DNA of 64,000 bases from Paraferrimonas sedimenticola (GTDB lineage: Bacteria; Pseudomonadota; Gammaproteobacteria; Enterobacterales; Shewanellaceae). The notes beneath the pieces are model-generated. The model was given only the letters and a program-made list of their open reading frames with translations. It was not told the origin of the DNA and did no database searches. Position 1 is the stretch's first letter; the number at the start of each line of letters is the position of its first letter. Of this stretch, positions 1-6,952 are shown in pieces. Position numbers and translations under genes: made by a program. The DNA is taken from the NCBI RefSeq assembly GCF_002282855.1, contig NZ_NRIR01000012.1, positions 1 to 64,000 of the forward strand, written 5' to 3'.

Positions 1-66
1 CAGGGTGTGTAAGCGTTGTGAGGCGTTGAGCTAACCTGTACTAATGACCCGTGCGGCTTAACCATA
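1..66 (+). rRNA. rrl: 23S ribosomal RNA, 3' end (partial)
   Basis: The first bases match the conserved 3' terminus of bacterial 23S rRNA, including the GAGCTAACCTGTACTAATGA segment and the terminal GGCTTAACC. The gene enters from the left edge, so only its last ~66 bases are visible. The exact 3' end is estimated by analogy with E. coli. It is followed by a spacer and the 5S gene in the usual 23S-5S order. Confidence 0.95.
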
Positions 67-278
67 CAACCCAGATGAGTCTGGGTGAGATAATGAGTTT
101 GCTTGAACTTGATTTTTGAATGCACTGACTGCGTTAGTCGGTCAATTGAACCGGTCACGTACTATCGGTACGCTCCCGCTCTCAATTGTCCTCCCGCCTT
201 GCATTGCATCCAAACTCCTGCGTTCACATTCGACGCAGTGTCAGCTTTTTCGAATTGATTTAAGAACAAACCAAATTT
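67..278 (+). other. 23S-5S internal transcribed spacer
   Basis: About 210 bases lie between the mature 23S end and the 5S start. No tRNA cloverleaf is visible. The stretch should be part of the rRNA precursor and be removed by processing. Reading frames crossing it and the 5S gene are not credible proteins. Confidence 0.8.
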
Positions 279-398
279 TGCTTGGCGGCCATAGCATTGT
301 GGACCCACCTGATCCCATTCCGAACTCAGCAGTGAAACGCAATAGCGCCGATGGTAGTGTGGGGTTTCCCCATGTGAGAGTAGGTCACCGCCAGGCTT
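279..398 (+). rRNA. rrf: 5S ribosomal RNA
   Basis: The 120-base stretch starts TGCTTGGCGGCC and ends GCCAGGCTT, whose ends pair with each other as in all 5S rRNAs. It contains the conserved CCGAACTCAG and GCGCCGATGGTAGTGTGGGG blocks. Length equals that of E. coli 5S. It is the last gene of the rRNA operon, since a strong terminator follows within ten bases. Confidence 0.97.
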
Positions 399-407
399 CA
401 AACACTG

Positions 408-440
408 AAAGGCCACCCTAATCGGGTGGCCTTTCTCGTT
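408..440 (+). terminator. rRNA operon terminator
   Basis: A perfect 11-bp stem (AAAGGCCACCC at 408-418 with GGGTGGCCTTT at 424-434) with a 5-base loop is followed by a T-rich run (CTTTCTCGTT). It stands directly after the 5S gene, where an intrinsic terminator is expected. Confidence 0.93.
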
Positions 441-475
441 TATGAACCCTGACACTGACCTACACACTAGGTTCA

Positions 476-741
476 GCCGCCTGCGGCTTCTACTTCATTA
501 CTTCGAATCAACACCGAGCGCCTCAAGGATTATTCACCACATCCTTGTGGTTCACCCTACGGGCCAACGGCAAGCCGTTATTTTAATCGGCTCCTGCCGA
601 TTAATCCCAGCTCTGTCATCTTCGATGACTCCGCGTTCCTCGGCTGCGAAACTTCGTTTCGGTCCTCTTATGACCTACCTCCTTGTAGGTCACCCTACGC
701 GCCGCACTAAAGTGCGTTCAAATTCGTTCCTGACGAATTTG
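476..741. repeat. Chain of nine short hairpins downstream of the rRNA operon
   Basis: No gene is supported between 440 and 845. The stretch consists mostly of consecutive short inverted repeats: 476-487 (GCCG/CGGC), 524-547 (CAAGGAT/ATCCTTG), 566-579 (AACGG/CCGTT), 584-603 (TAATCGGC/GCCGATTA), 615-629 (GTCATC/GATGAC), 647-661 (CGAAAC/GTTTCG), 672-691 (GACCTAC/GTAGGTC), 703-716 (CGCAC/GTGCG) and 719-741 (CAAATTCGT/ACGAATTTG). Stems are 4-9 bp with loops of 3-10 bases. The stems differ from each other, so this is not a tandem repeat, although CACCCTACG occurs between units at 553-561 and 692-700. It could be an exported RNA structure, a decayed repeat family, or a site acting on DNA; the function is unknown. 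Confidence 0.75.
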
Positions 742-845
742 TCACCCCCATGTGAGCTTTCTTCGAAAAAACGGCAATGGACTTCTAATCGTCTAAAGCC
801 ATTTGAAATTAGCTCCTTATTTCGTTGTAGTTTTTGGATATTTCT

Positions 846-1157
846 TTAATCACTCTCTGGAATGAGTTTGTAGTGTAAATAGTAAAAAGATAAGCAACAG
901 ACCGTGAAAGTAAACAGCATGGCGTAGCTGAACCCCTTATCCCATACTAGGGAAAAGGCTAGTGCAGCTAGCAGGCTTAGATAAATCAAGTTGCTACGCT
1001 TTAGCAAAGAATTAGAAAGCAGAAAGAAATACAGACCAATTAAGCCCACAGAAAGCCCTGATAGATAGTATGAATTAGTTATACCTAGCTTTAATCCAAG
1101 AGCTATCAATACTATTCCACTGATTTGTAAAGTTGTGAAACCAACTGAATCGTTCAT
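846..1157 (-). CDS. Small membrane protein, candidate bacteriocin immunity protein
   Basis: A 103-residue, very hydrophobic protein with about four predicted membrane segments separated by short loops, one of them KRSN. I recognise no family. The start at 1157 is chosen because ACAAGGG stands six bases before that ATG; an upstream in-frame ATG at 1184 has no ribosome-binding site and lies inside a hairpin. It is the third gene of a minus-strand cassette after two double-glycine peptides. Small membrane proteins in this position are usually immunity proteins that protect the producer from its own pore-forming peptides; that role is inferred from context only. The gene is visibly more A+T-rich than the housekeeping genes around it. 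Confidence 0.7.
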   Translation of the reverse strand: MNDSVGFTTLQISGIVLIALGLKLGITNSYYLSGLSVGLIGLYFFLLSNSLLKRSNLIYLSLLAALAFSLVWDKGFSYAMLFTFTVCCLSFYYLHYKLIPESD

Positions 1158-1172
1158 ATTTTTCCCTTGTGA

Positions 1173-1197
1173 GCTCCCACTCATAGAGAGCGGGAGC
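1173..1197 (-). promoter_or_regulatory. Hairpin between the bacteriocin peptides and the candidate immunity gene
   Basis: GCTCCC (1173-1178) pairs with GGGAGC (1192-1197); after one mismatch, CTC pairs with GAG, leaving a 5-base loop. It is not followed by a T run in the direction of transcription, so it is better read as an attenuator or RNA-stabilising stem at the 3' end of the peptide mRNA than as a full terminator. Confidence 0.5.
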
Positions 1198-1212
1198 AGA
1201 GGCCTAAAATGG

Positions 1213-1365
1213 TTAAAAATCTAATAATGCCATTAGCGAACCGGCCGCGACACCCAAGGCAAAGCCACCGGCTAAAGCCTTACCTATCTGAATGGCGCCA
1301 ACGACAATAAGGGGCGCCACACCACCATTTACGTGTTTCATCTCGTCTAAACTAAGTTCTGTCAT
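1213..1365 (-). CDS. Double-glycine leader peptide, candidate two-peptide bacteriocin subunit A
   Basis: A 50-residue peptide read directly from the sequence. The 15-residue leader MTELSLDEMKHVNGG has the ELS...V-N-G-G pattern of leaders cut by C39-type peptidase/ABC exporters. The 35-residue remainder starts VAPLIVVG and is hydrophobic, with Gly-rich GFALG and GVAAG motifs (GxxxG) that in class IIb bacteriocins mediate helix pairing between the two peptides. The start has AAGGA about nine bases upstream, overlapping the stop codon of the preceding peptide gene 13 bases away. No exporter or C39 protease lies in this window, so processing would rely on genes elsewhere. Activity is inferred; the leader and motifs are seen. 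Confidence 0.78.
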   Translation of the reverse strand: MTELSLDEMKHVNGGVAPLIVVGAIQIGKALAGGFALGVAAGSLMALLDF

Positions 1366-1378
1366 GTTTTGAATTTCC

Positions 1379-1528
1379 TTATTCAAAAAGGTTTTTCACT
1401 GTTGCGTATCCCACTAGCGCGCCGGCAGTGAAGCCCATTGCGAAGGAGTCCGTGGTTAGCACTGCGATTAGGAGTGGTAGAGCACCACCGTTTACTTCAC
1501 TCAACGATTCTGAGTTTAATTCTTGCAT
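1379..1528 (-). CDS. Double-glycine leader peptide, candidate two-peptide bacteriocin subunit B
   Basis: A 49-residue peptide with leader MQELNSESLSEVNGG followed by a 34-residue hydrophobic part starting ALPLLIAVL and containing GFTAG and GALVG (two GxxxG motifs). The leader closely matches that of the neighbouring peptide (same length, same M-x-E-L start, same V-N-G-G end), so the two are a matched pair. The start at 1528 is preferred over an upstream in-frame start at 1582, because AGGGAAAA precedes it and the extra 18 residues would be charged and spoil the leader. It is the first gene of the cassette B-A-immunity. Pore-forming, membrane-directed activity is the expectation for the class, not shown here. 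Confidence 0.8.
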   Translation of the reverse strand: MQELNSESLSEVNGGALPLLIAVLTTDSFAMGFTAGALVGYATVKNLFE

Positions 1529-1568
1529 TTGATTTTCCCTATCTATGTTATGCGAGTCATTTCGCTGT

Positions 1569-1593
1569 TTGCGTGCACGCAATCATAGGTATA
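1569..1593 (-). promoter_or_regulatory. Putative promoter and palindromic operator of the bacteriocin cassette
   Basis: On the minus strand TATACCT (1587-1593) can serve as a -10 element; no good -35 is evident. It is followed immediately by a perfect 14-bp palindrome TTGCGTGCACGCAA (1569-1582), at the place where transcription would start, about 40 bases before the first peptide gene. A repressor bound here would block initiation. The regulator is not in the cassette. Confidence 0.45.
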
Positions 1594-1664
1594 GAAGAAC
1601 ATTTGCAAAAAGATAAACCGAAATTGCAAAGATCAGGCAAGCCTCTATACAAAAGGACTAAGAC

Positions 1665-2054
1665 TTAGTTCGGCAAGCAGCGCCAAATCATGGTTAGTGA
1701 TGAACCAAATCCTATCGTCCAAGCCAATGAGCGCGCCAGGTCGTGGTTGGTTAGGTAGGTGACATGATAGGCACCTCGAGCGACGACAAAAACGATTGCG
1801 AGGGCCTCAGCGGTATTGTCGACTCGATTGGTAGCAATGGTAAGCAAAACAGCTGGAGCGAAAACTGCGATGGCTTCCCAAGCATTTTGATGAGCTGCGA
1901 GTGCACGGGCGCCAAAACCTTGGAGCTGGTTTTGTTGGTTCCTAGGATACTTATTGTTGTAGCCGCCTTTCTTCTGCATCGCTATTGATAGCGGGATCTT
2001 GGCGATGATTGGCATTAAACAGCAGAAAAACAAAGATAATATTAGAGTGGTCAT
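1665..2054 (-). CDS. MAPEG family membrane protein
   Basis: A 129-residue integral membrane protein of the MAPEG family (membrane-associated proteins in eicosanoid and glutathione metabolism). Four hydrophobic segments are visible, and the family-typical stretch QGFGARALAAHQNAWEA with its conserved R, A, N and E lies between the first and second. Bacterial members are small trimeric membrane proteins, often of unknown substrate, some with glutathione transferase activity. The ATG at 2054 fits the usual family length; a TTG at 2114 would add 20 charged residues without homology. It stands alone, between the bacteriocin cassette and a divergent metallopeptidase gene. The catalytic substrate cannot be told. 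Confidence 0.8.
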   Translation of the reverse strand: MTTLILSLFFCCLMPIIAKIPLSIAMQKKGGYNNKYPRNQQNQLQGFGARALAAHQNAWEAIAVFAPAVLLTIATNRVDNTAEALAIVFVVARGAYHVTYLTNHDLARSLAWTIGFGSSLTMIWRCLPN

Positions 2055-2164
2055 AGGGCGTCTCAAGCGTCCGAGTGTATTGTCTAACTTATGGAGTTGT
2101 TTACCTTTGTGCAACCCAGTCTTGGTCTAAAATTAGCCTGATTAGGAGCAATTGGACACAGACT

Positions 2165-3022
2165 ATGAAATGGCAGAGGCGTCGTCGTAGCGATAGAGTT
2201 GCCGATCGAAGAGGGACTGGCGGGCGCGGTGGCACCACGGCCTTGATCAATCTATTCAGTTTCTTGCTGGGTAGTCGACTAGGGCGAATCATGCTTGTCG
2301 CCGGTGTCGCTTTGTATTTTTTTACTGGTATCAATCCGCTCAATTTTTTATCACAAGCGCCTACAACCACTGCGCAAGCTCCTATAGAGAACAACCAACA
2401 AGCGGATTTTGTCGCAGTGGTGTTGGCAGATACCGAGTCGTATTGGCAAGCGCAGTTTGAACAACAAAAACTCAGCTATCAGCTGCCGACTTTGGTGTTG
2501 TTCGAGGGACGGGTAGACAGTCATTGCGGCTCGGCATCCTCAGCGGTAGGGCCATTTTATTGTCCGGTTGATCGTCAGATATACCTAGATTTGTCATTCT
2601 TTCAAACGTTAAAGCAGCAGCTTGGTGCTGGAGGCGACTTTGCTCAGGCCTATGTGATAGCCCATGAAGTGGCACATCACGTGCAAAACTTGCTTGGAAT
2701 CAGCGTTCAAGTACAGCAACAGCAATCCCAGCAACCGGAAAAGGCCAATCAATTGTCGGTTAAGCTCGAGCTTCAGGCGGACTGTATGGCTGGTATGTGG
2801 GCTAACTACGCGCAGTCCAAGGGATGGCTGGAGGTTGGCGACATTGAAGAAGCGATGACGGCGGCACAAGCGATAGGTGATGACAGGCTTCAGCAGCAAG
2901 CGGGAAAAGCAGTGCGCCCTGAACAATTCACTCACGGGACCTCTGCTCAGCGCACCCATTGGTTCAATTTAGGTCTGACTCAAGCAAGCTTAGAGGCCTG
3001 TAATACGTTTGCACCACAATGA
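2165..3022 (+). CDS. YpfJ-type neutral zinc metallopeptidase
   Basis: A 285-residue protein with a basic N-terminus (KWQRRRRSDR), one membrane segment around residues 38-60 and an extracytoplasmic domain containing HEVAHHVQNLLG, an HExxH zinc motif, followed by ELQADCMAG, where the third zinc ligand is expected. This matches the YpfJ/neutral zinc metallopeptidase family (Pfam Zn_peptidase). Length fits the family's ~285-290 residues from the ATG at 2165, although the nearest ribosome-binding-like AGGAG is rather far upstream. Physiological substrates are not known for the family. The gene converges with and overlaps the next gene by 33 bases. Confidence 0.87.
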   Translation: MKWQRRRRSDRVADRRGTGGRGGTTALINLFSFLLGSRLGRIMLVAGVALYFFTGINPLNFLSQAPTTTAQAPIENNQQADFVAVVLADTESYWQAQFEQQKLSYQLPTLVLFEGRVDSHCGSASSAVGPFYCPVDRQIYLDLSFFQTLKQQLGAGGDFAQAYVIAHEVAHHVQNLLGISVQVQQQQSQQPEKANQLSVKLELQADCMAGMWANYAQSKGWLEVGDIEEAMTAAQAIGDDRLQQQAGKAVRPEQFTHGTSAQRTHWFNLGLTQASLEACNTFAPQ

Positions 3023-3379
3023 ACCCGCTTGCACAAATCCTGCTTGGGCTAACCAAGGGACTAGTTCAGCACTTACCGGTGTTTCGACACAAAGTTGCTC
3101 AAGTTCCCCACTGAGTAGCTGGCTGGCTTGAGTTATAAGATCACTGCCAACGCCGCGACGTCGATTTGGCTCGCCAACGGCAATCGCGGTAAGCCGACCT
3201 CGAGAGTCTATGGCTAGTGCCGCTATGTGGCGGTCGTTAAAGGTTGAGCAGAATAGTTTGCCGTCGCTCAGTTGTGCTAGAAACTGCTGCGCGTCGAAAG
3301 GACTGTTTTGGCAGATCTTATTGAGGTCTAGTTCCAATTGTTCTGAAGTCTTGGTGACTTGTGAGACTGTCAATCGCAT
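2990..3379 (-). CDS. panM: GNAT acetyltransferase-like protein of the PanM/PanZ type
   Basis: A 129-residue GNAT-fold protein. The acetyl-CoA binding motif RRRGVGSDL lies near residues 73-81, preceded by FNDRHIAALAI, which resembles the FNERLLAAVRV stretch of E. coli PanM (PanZ). PanM binds acetyl-CoA and the pro-enzyme of aspartate decarboxylase PanD, promotes its self-cleavage and feedback-regulates beta-alanine and hence coenzyme A synthesis. Length matches (PanM is 127 residues). panD is not in the window. A generic GNAT protein remains possible. The 3' end overlaps the convergent metallopeptidase gene by 33 bases. Confidence 0.6.
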   Translation of the reverse strand: MRLTVSQVTKTSEQLELDLNKICQNSPFDAQQFLAQLSDGKLFCSTFNDRHIAALAIDSRGRLTAIAVGEPNRRRGVGSDLITQASQLLSGELEQLCVETPVSAELVPWLAQAGFVQAGSLWCKRITGL

Positions 3380-3448
3380 ACAAAATCCGTTGATAAAACC
3401 AGCGAGTGGGCGCTAGTATAACCGCCTTCTCAAACAGAGTGAAAAACC

Positions 3449-3703
3449 TTGGACTGTCGAATTGGATGCGGAGCCTGTTGCATAGCTCCATCAATAACCA
3501 CACCTATCCCTGGAATGCCTAACGGCAAACCGGCGGGCGAGCGCTGCGTGCAGCTCAAAGACGACAACCTCTGTCGATTGTTTGGCCAACCGAGCCGCCC
3601 CAAAGTCTGTTTGCAGTTTAGACCCTGTGCCGACGTTTGCGGTGACAGTTCAGAGCAAGCCATCTGGCGTATCACCGAACTTGAAGCGGCCACTAGTTTA
3701 TAG
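3449..3703 (+). CDS. YeiW/YkgJ-type cysteine-cluster protein
   Basis: An 84-residue protein rich in Cys: it begins MDCRIGCGACCIAPS and has further CVQL, CRLF, KVCLQF and ADVCGDS positions. This is the pattern of the YkgJ family of zinc or iron cysteine-cluster proteins and closely resembles E. coli YeiW. The only start possible in frame is TTG at 3449, since a TGA lies nine bases upstream; GAG stands about ten bases before it. Function of the family is unknown; metal binding is inferred from the Cys pattern. It overlaps the convergent yibQ end by six bases. Confidence 0.75.
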   Translation: MDCRIGCGACCIAPSITTPIPGMPNGKPAGERCVQLKDDNLCRLFGQPSRPKVCLQFRPCADVCGDSSEQAIWRITELEAATSL

Positions 3704-4498
3704 GCTGGCGCGCACTCCCACCATTTGCCCACCTTCGGGTTTTTGGCCGTTAAGCGCCAGCTGTTGCGGTCTTAGCAACTGCGAAATAGCTACCAACTCA
3801 ATTCCTTGCGCTTGCAGCTCAGGTAAGCGTCGCTCTAGCATATCCAGAGTTTCAGGGTAGGGATGGCCAATGCCAATCGCCAGACCAGTTTTCTGGGCGA
3901 TGCGCACTAGCCGGTTGAATTCGCGCTCAATGGCCTGTGGGCTCGGGTCATGGTCTAAGAAGACGTCTCGTCGCAAGCTCGCAACCCTGTGTTGCAGCGC
4001 CTGCTGTTGAGCTTTTGAGTACTTGGTGGTGGCGCTGTCGACAAAGTACATTTGCTGCTCTTGCAGTACTTCCATTACCCAGCGCATTTGAGGGTTGAGT
4101 TGCGTTAGCAAACTGCCTTTGTGGTTGTTGATAGCAATCGCATCGGGTACTGCCGCGATGGCTTGTCTGAGGGTTTGTTTAAATTGCCCCTCGCTCATTT
4201 GCAATTGCAAAGCTCCGGGGCCCAAAGAACCGCCGTTTAATGCCTGCATCGGCACGTGAACCATAATGTCGTGATTGGCAGAGAGAGGTTTGGCTAAAGC
4301 GCTGTAGCGAGTGTGAGGCAGAACCGCAAAAGTTAGCGGCCCGGGAAGCTCAAGGGCACGCTTGTCGGTGCTGCGATAGCCAATATCATCGATAATCAGA
4401 GCGATTTGAGCTGCCCAAAGGTTAGGGCAAAAAAGGACCAAAAATAGTCCCAAAAGTTTAAGGCGAGTAGCTTGTCGTTGTTGTAATTTGCGTCTCAC
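3698..4498 (-). CDS. yibQ: Divergent polysaccharide deacetylase family protein (YibQ-like)
   Basis: A 266-residue secreted protein with an N-terminal signal (LKLLGLFLVLFCPNLWA) and the divergent polysaccharide deacetylase fold: IALIIDDIGY near residue 33, FAVLPHT, VHVPMQA, AINNHKGS and GIGHPYPETL. This matches YibQ (DUF610). A GTG at 4498 is the start, inside the last codons of ctpA (41-base overlap), which implies translational coupling. In related bacteria yibQ follows envC and is thought to act on the cell envelope, but the substrate is unknown. It is the last gene of gpmI-envC-ctpA-yibQ. Confidence 0.85.
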   Translation of the reverse strand: MRRKLQQRQATRLKLLGLFLVLFCPNLWAAQIALIIDDIGYRSTDKRALELPGPLTFAVLPHTRYSALAKPLSANHDIMVHVPMQALNGGSLGPGALQLQMSEGQFKQTLRQAIAAVPDAIAINNHKGSLLTQLNPQMRWVMEVLQEQQMYFVDSATTKYSKAQQQALQHRVASLRRDVFLDHDPSPQAIEREFNRLVRIAQKTGLAIGIGHPYPETLDMLERRLPELQAQGIELVAISQLLRPQQLALNGQKPEGGQMVGVRASL

Positions 4499-5714
4499 TA
4501 GCGGTCCGTTTGTTCAGCAGCCAATCCGTTGCCAGAGCCATGTCTGGATCTGTGCTTAAGTGTGCAAACTTATCATCCTTATGTAAGTTAAGTCCATGCT
4601 CGTTAGCCAGTTTTACCTGTTGATGCTGTTCGTGCTCGGCAGCCTCAATATCCGGAGAAATCCCTACTTTATGAATGTTCTTGCCGTCTGGCGTGAAATA
4701 ACGAGCGGTAGTTAACTTAATCGCCGTACCTGCTCTTAGGGTGGGAATTAGGCTTTGCACTGAGGCCTTGCCGAAGCTAGTTTCACCCACTAAGGTAGCT
4801 CTGTGATTGTCGGCCAAAGCGGCAGCAAGTATCTCTGAGGCTGAGGCCGAACCTCGGTTAATCAGTACCACAATTGGCAGGTCATCAATCACGGTTTGTT
4901 CTGAGGCGTAGTAGTCGGTGTTGGCGTCAAAGTAGCGCCCCATGGTGCCAACAATTCTGCCCTTACTCAGAAACATATCGGCCACGTCGATGGCCTGGTC
5001 CAACAGCCCGCCAGGGTTGTTGCGCAGATCTATGATCAACCCCCTGCTGGTTGTGGGTAGCTGCTCCAAATACTCTCGAGTGCGTTCGGCTGTGTCCTCT
5101 TGAAAACTGCTGATGCGCAAATAGCTGAGGTTGTTGTTGAGTTCGGCCAGCTTGACCGATTGCACCTGAATAGAGGCGGGGGTGAGCTTGTGCTCTGCGT
5201 TACCCATGGGGTTCGACACGGATAAGGCTATCGGGCGATTACTTTGGCTTTGCTCGCGAATGTAGGTCAGTACATCTTCAAAGTTATCTGGCTCAACAGT
5301 CAGTTCATCCACCTGAGTGACTTTGTCACCGGAGCGAATGCCCGAGTAGAAAGCAGGCGAATCATCAATCGGTGCGATAATAGTGACTTGCTCGTCGACA
5401 ATCGCGATTTCAATCCCGAAGCCATAGTAGCTGCCGGCATTGCTCTCTGATATCTGAGAGAACTCGTCTTCGTTCAAAAACTCGGAGTGAGAGTCGAGCT
5501 GCTTGAACACGCCTTCAATGGCGTATTCCACTAAGGCTTGGCGGTCGACTTCGGTGACGTAATAGGTTTCTACGCTTTCAATAATGTCCTGCAATAACTC
5601 CCAATCGTGCTCACGAGTCCAACGCTCGGAGTACTCGTCAGAATACAAGCTGACGGACAATCCAATCGATAGACCTAAAAAAGCTCCGGTTGTGAATTTC
5701 AACAGGCTCGGCAT
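4458..5714 (-). CDS. ctpA: Carboxy-terminal processing protease, S41 family (CtpA)
   Basis: A 418-residue periplasmic serine protease. An uncleaved N-terminal signal or anchor spans residues 5-24, a PDZ domain lies around 95-180 (YYGFGIEI... SGIRSGDKV) and the S41 catalytic domain around 190-350. The Ser-Lys dyad is visible as GSASASEI (Ser ~291) and SFGKASVQ (Lys ~316), 25 residues apart as in E. coli Prc. AGGGGG precedes the start. Members trim C-termini of envelope proteins such as lipoproteins and cell-wall hydrolases; its place next to the hydrolase activator envC suggests an envelope role here. The gene lies between envC and yibQ and overlaps yibQ by 41 bases. Confidence 0.92.
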   Translation of the reverse strand: MPSLLKFTTGAFLGLSIGLSVSLYSDEYSERWTREHDWELLQDIIESVETYYVTEVDRQALVEYAIEGVFKQLDSHSEFLNEDEFSQISESNAGSYYGFGIEIAIVDEQVTIIAPIDDSPAFYSGIRSGDKVTQVDELTVEPDNFEDVLTYIREQSQSNRPIALSVSNPMGNAEHKLTPASIQVQSVKLAELNNNLSYLRISSFQEDTAERTREYLEQLPTTSRGLIIDLRNNPGGLLDQAIDVADMFLSKGRIVGTMGRYFDANTDYYASEQTVIDDLPIVVLINRGSASASEILAAALADNHRATLVGETSFGKASVQSLIPTLRAGTAIKLTTARYFTPDGKNIHKVGISPDIEAAEHEQHQQVKLANEHGLNLHKDDKFAHLSTDPDMALATDWLLNKRTASETQITTTTSYSP

Positions 5715-5813
5715 AGCACCCCCTAGTGACTTGTCTTATCAAGTATAGGCGAGGGTAACCAAGCTGCCCGAAAATTGGCTTTTAAGTTAGTAGGTTAGCC
5801 TGTAAGCGGATGA

Positions 5814-6944
5814 TTACTTGCAGTAATTTTTAGGATTAACGGGCGAACCTTTGCGGCGCATCTCAAAGTACAAACCAGGTTGTTTGCTACCACCAGAGCG
5901 CCCTACCAAAGCGATTGAGTCACCCTTTTTGACCGAGTCGCCGGCTCGCTTAAATAAGGTTTGGGCGTGACCATACAGACTCATGTAGCCTTTGCCGTGA
6001 TCGATCACCATTACCATGCCATAGCCTTTCATCCAGTCGGCATAAAGCACTTTGCCATTCTCGACCGCCCGAATGGAGCGACCTTCCGGTGCGCTAATGG
6101 TTACGCCGTTCCAGCGAATTTGGCCAGAGCGTTTGGTGCCGAAATTGGTGACAATACGGCCGCGTGTTGGCCAAGCCAGCTTACCGCGTTTTACGTTAAT
6201 GCCCGGCAGGCTAGTGTTGTTGCGACTGGCCGCGATGGCTTGTTCGATGACTTGCTTGAGGCTACCTTCTTCAATCTGCATCTGCTCTAAGCGTTGGCCT
6301 TCAGAGCTTATCGACTTGTTGAGTTGGGCCACAGTCGCTTTTCGCTGGCTCTGCTCAGCCTGCAGCTCGTCTCTTTGCTTGAGCTGTTTGGATTTCAACT
6401 GTTTTAACGAGGCTTGTTGCTCGCGAGCTTGCCGCTGGCTTTCGTCGAGCTGCTGGCTGGTTTTCTTGAGCTGCTCGAGCGAACGTGCTCGAGCTTTGTT
6501 CAAATACTGGTAATACACCAGCATGCGCTCAACTCGAGATGGGTCCTCTTGGTTGAGTAGCATCTTGGTGTAGTCGTGAGTACCCGAGAAGTAGGCGCTG
6601 GCCACTTGCTTGGCCAAGATCTGCTGTTGACTTTTCTTGAGCTCACTAAGCTGTGTAATGCGAGTTTGGGTTTGTGCAACCTCAGCGTTGACGGCTTTGA
6701 GTTTATTCTCGGTCTGATTGAGCGATGCGGCTGCTTTGGCGATGGCTTTTTCGTCCTTTGCCAATAGTGCTTGCAACTGGTCTATCTGACGTTGCGACGA
6801 CTTCAGTGATTGAGCTTTGGCGTTAATCGCTTGCTGTAGCTTTTTTAGCTCAGCTTGGCGCTGAGACAAATCCGAGCCGTGCGCTTGGCCCATCAGCCCA
6901 GCGCACAGCAAAACTATCCCTAGTAGGTGCCATCCTTGTCGCAT
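5814..6944 (-). CDS. envC: Murein hydrolase activator EnvC
   Basis: A 376-residue periplasmic protein: signal peptide (residues 1-23, ending QAHGS), long coiled coil (about 25-235, rich in Q, K, A and L heptads) and a C-terminal LytM/M23 domain (about 260-376). The LytM zinc ligands are degenerate: N stands where the first His should be (RWNGVTI) and LYFEMR replaces the HxH motif, while LYGH remains. This loss is typical of EnvC, which has no hydrolase activity but activates amidases AmiA/AmiB at the division septum together with FtsEX; ftsE and ftsX lie at the other end of this window. AAGGA precedes the start, eight bases after gpmI. Confidence 0.95.
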   Translation of the reverse strand: MRQGWHLLGIVLLCAGLMGQAHGSDLSQRQAELKKLQQAINAKAQSLKSSQRQIDQLQALLAKDEKAIAKAAASLNQTENKLKAVNAEVAQTQTRITQLSELKKSQQQILAKQVASAYFSGTHDYTKMLLNQEDPSRVERMLVYYQYLNKARARSLEQLKKTSQQLDESQRQAREQQASLKQLKSKQLKQRDELQAEQSQRKATVAQLNKSISSEGQRLEQMQIEEGSLKQVIEQAIAASRNNTSLPGINVKRGKLAWPTRGRIVTNFGTKRSGQIRWNGVTISAPEGRSIRAVENGKVLYADWMKGYGMVMVIDHGKGYMSLYGHAQTLFKRAGDSVKKGDSIALVGRSGGSKQPGLYFEMRRKGSPVNPKNYCK

Positions 6945-6952
6945 GTCAGTCC

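Noticed and set aside
116-467. Open frames on both strands over the spacer and 5S gene
   Set aside because: They overlap a certain rRNA gene.
476-741. CRISPR array in the hairpin chain
   Set aside because: No recurring repeat and no constant spacer; stems all differ.
442-849. Open frame of 135 codons on the plus strand
   Set aside because: It runs through the hairpin chain, has no ribosome-binding site and no protein-like composition.
2101-2394. Minus-strand frame opposite the metallopeptidase
   Set aside because: Shadow of a gene with a clear HExxH domain.
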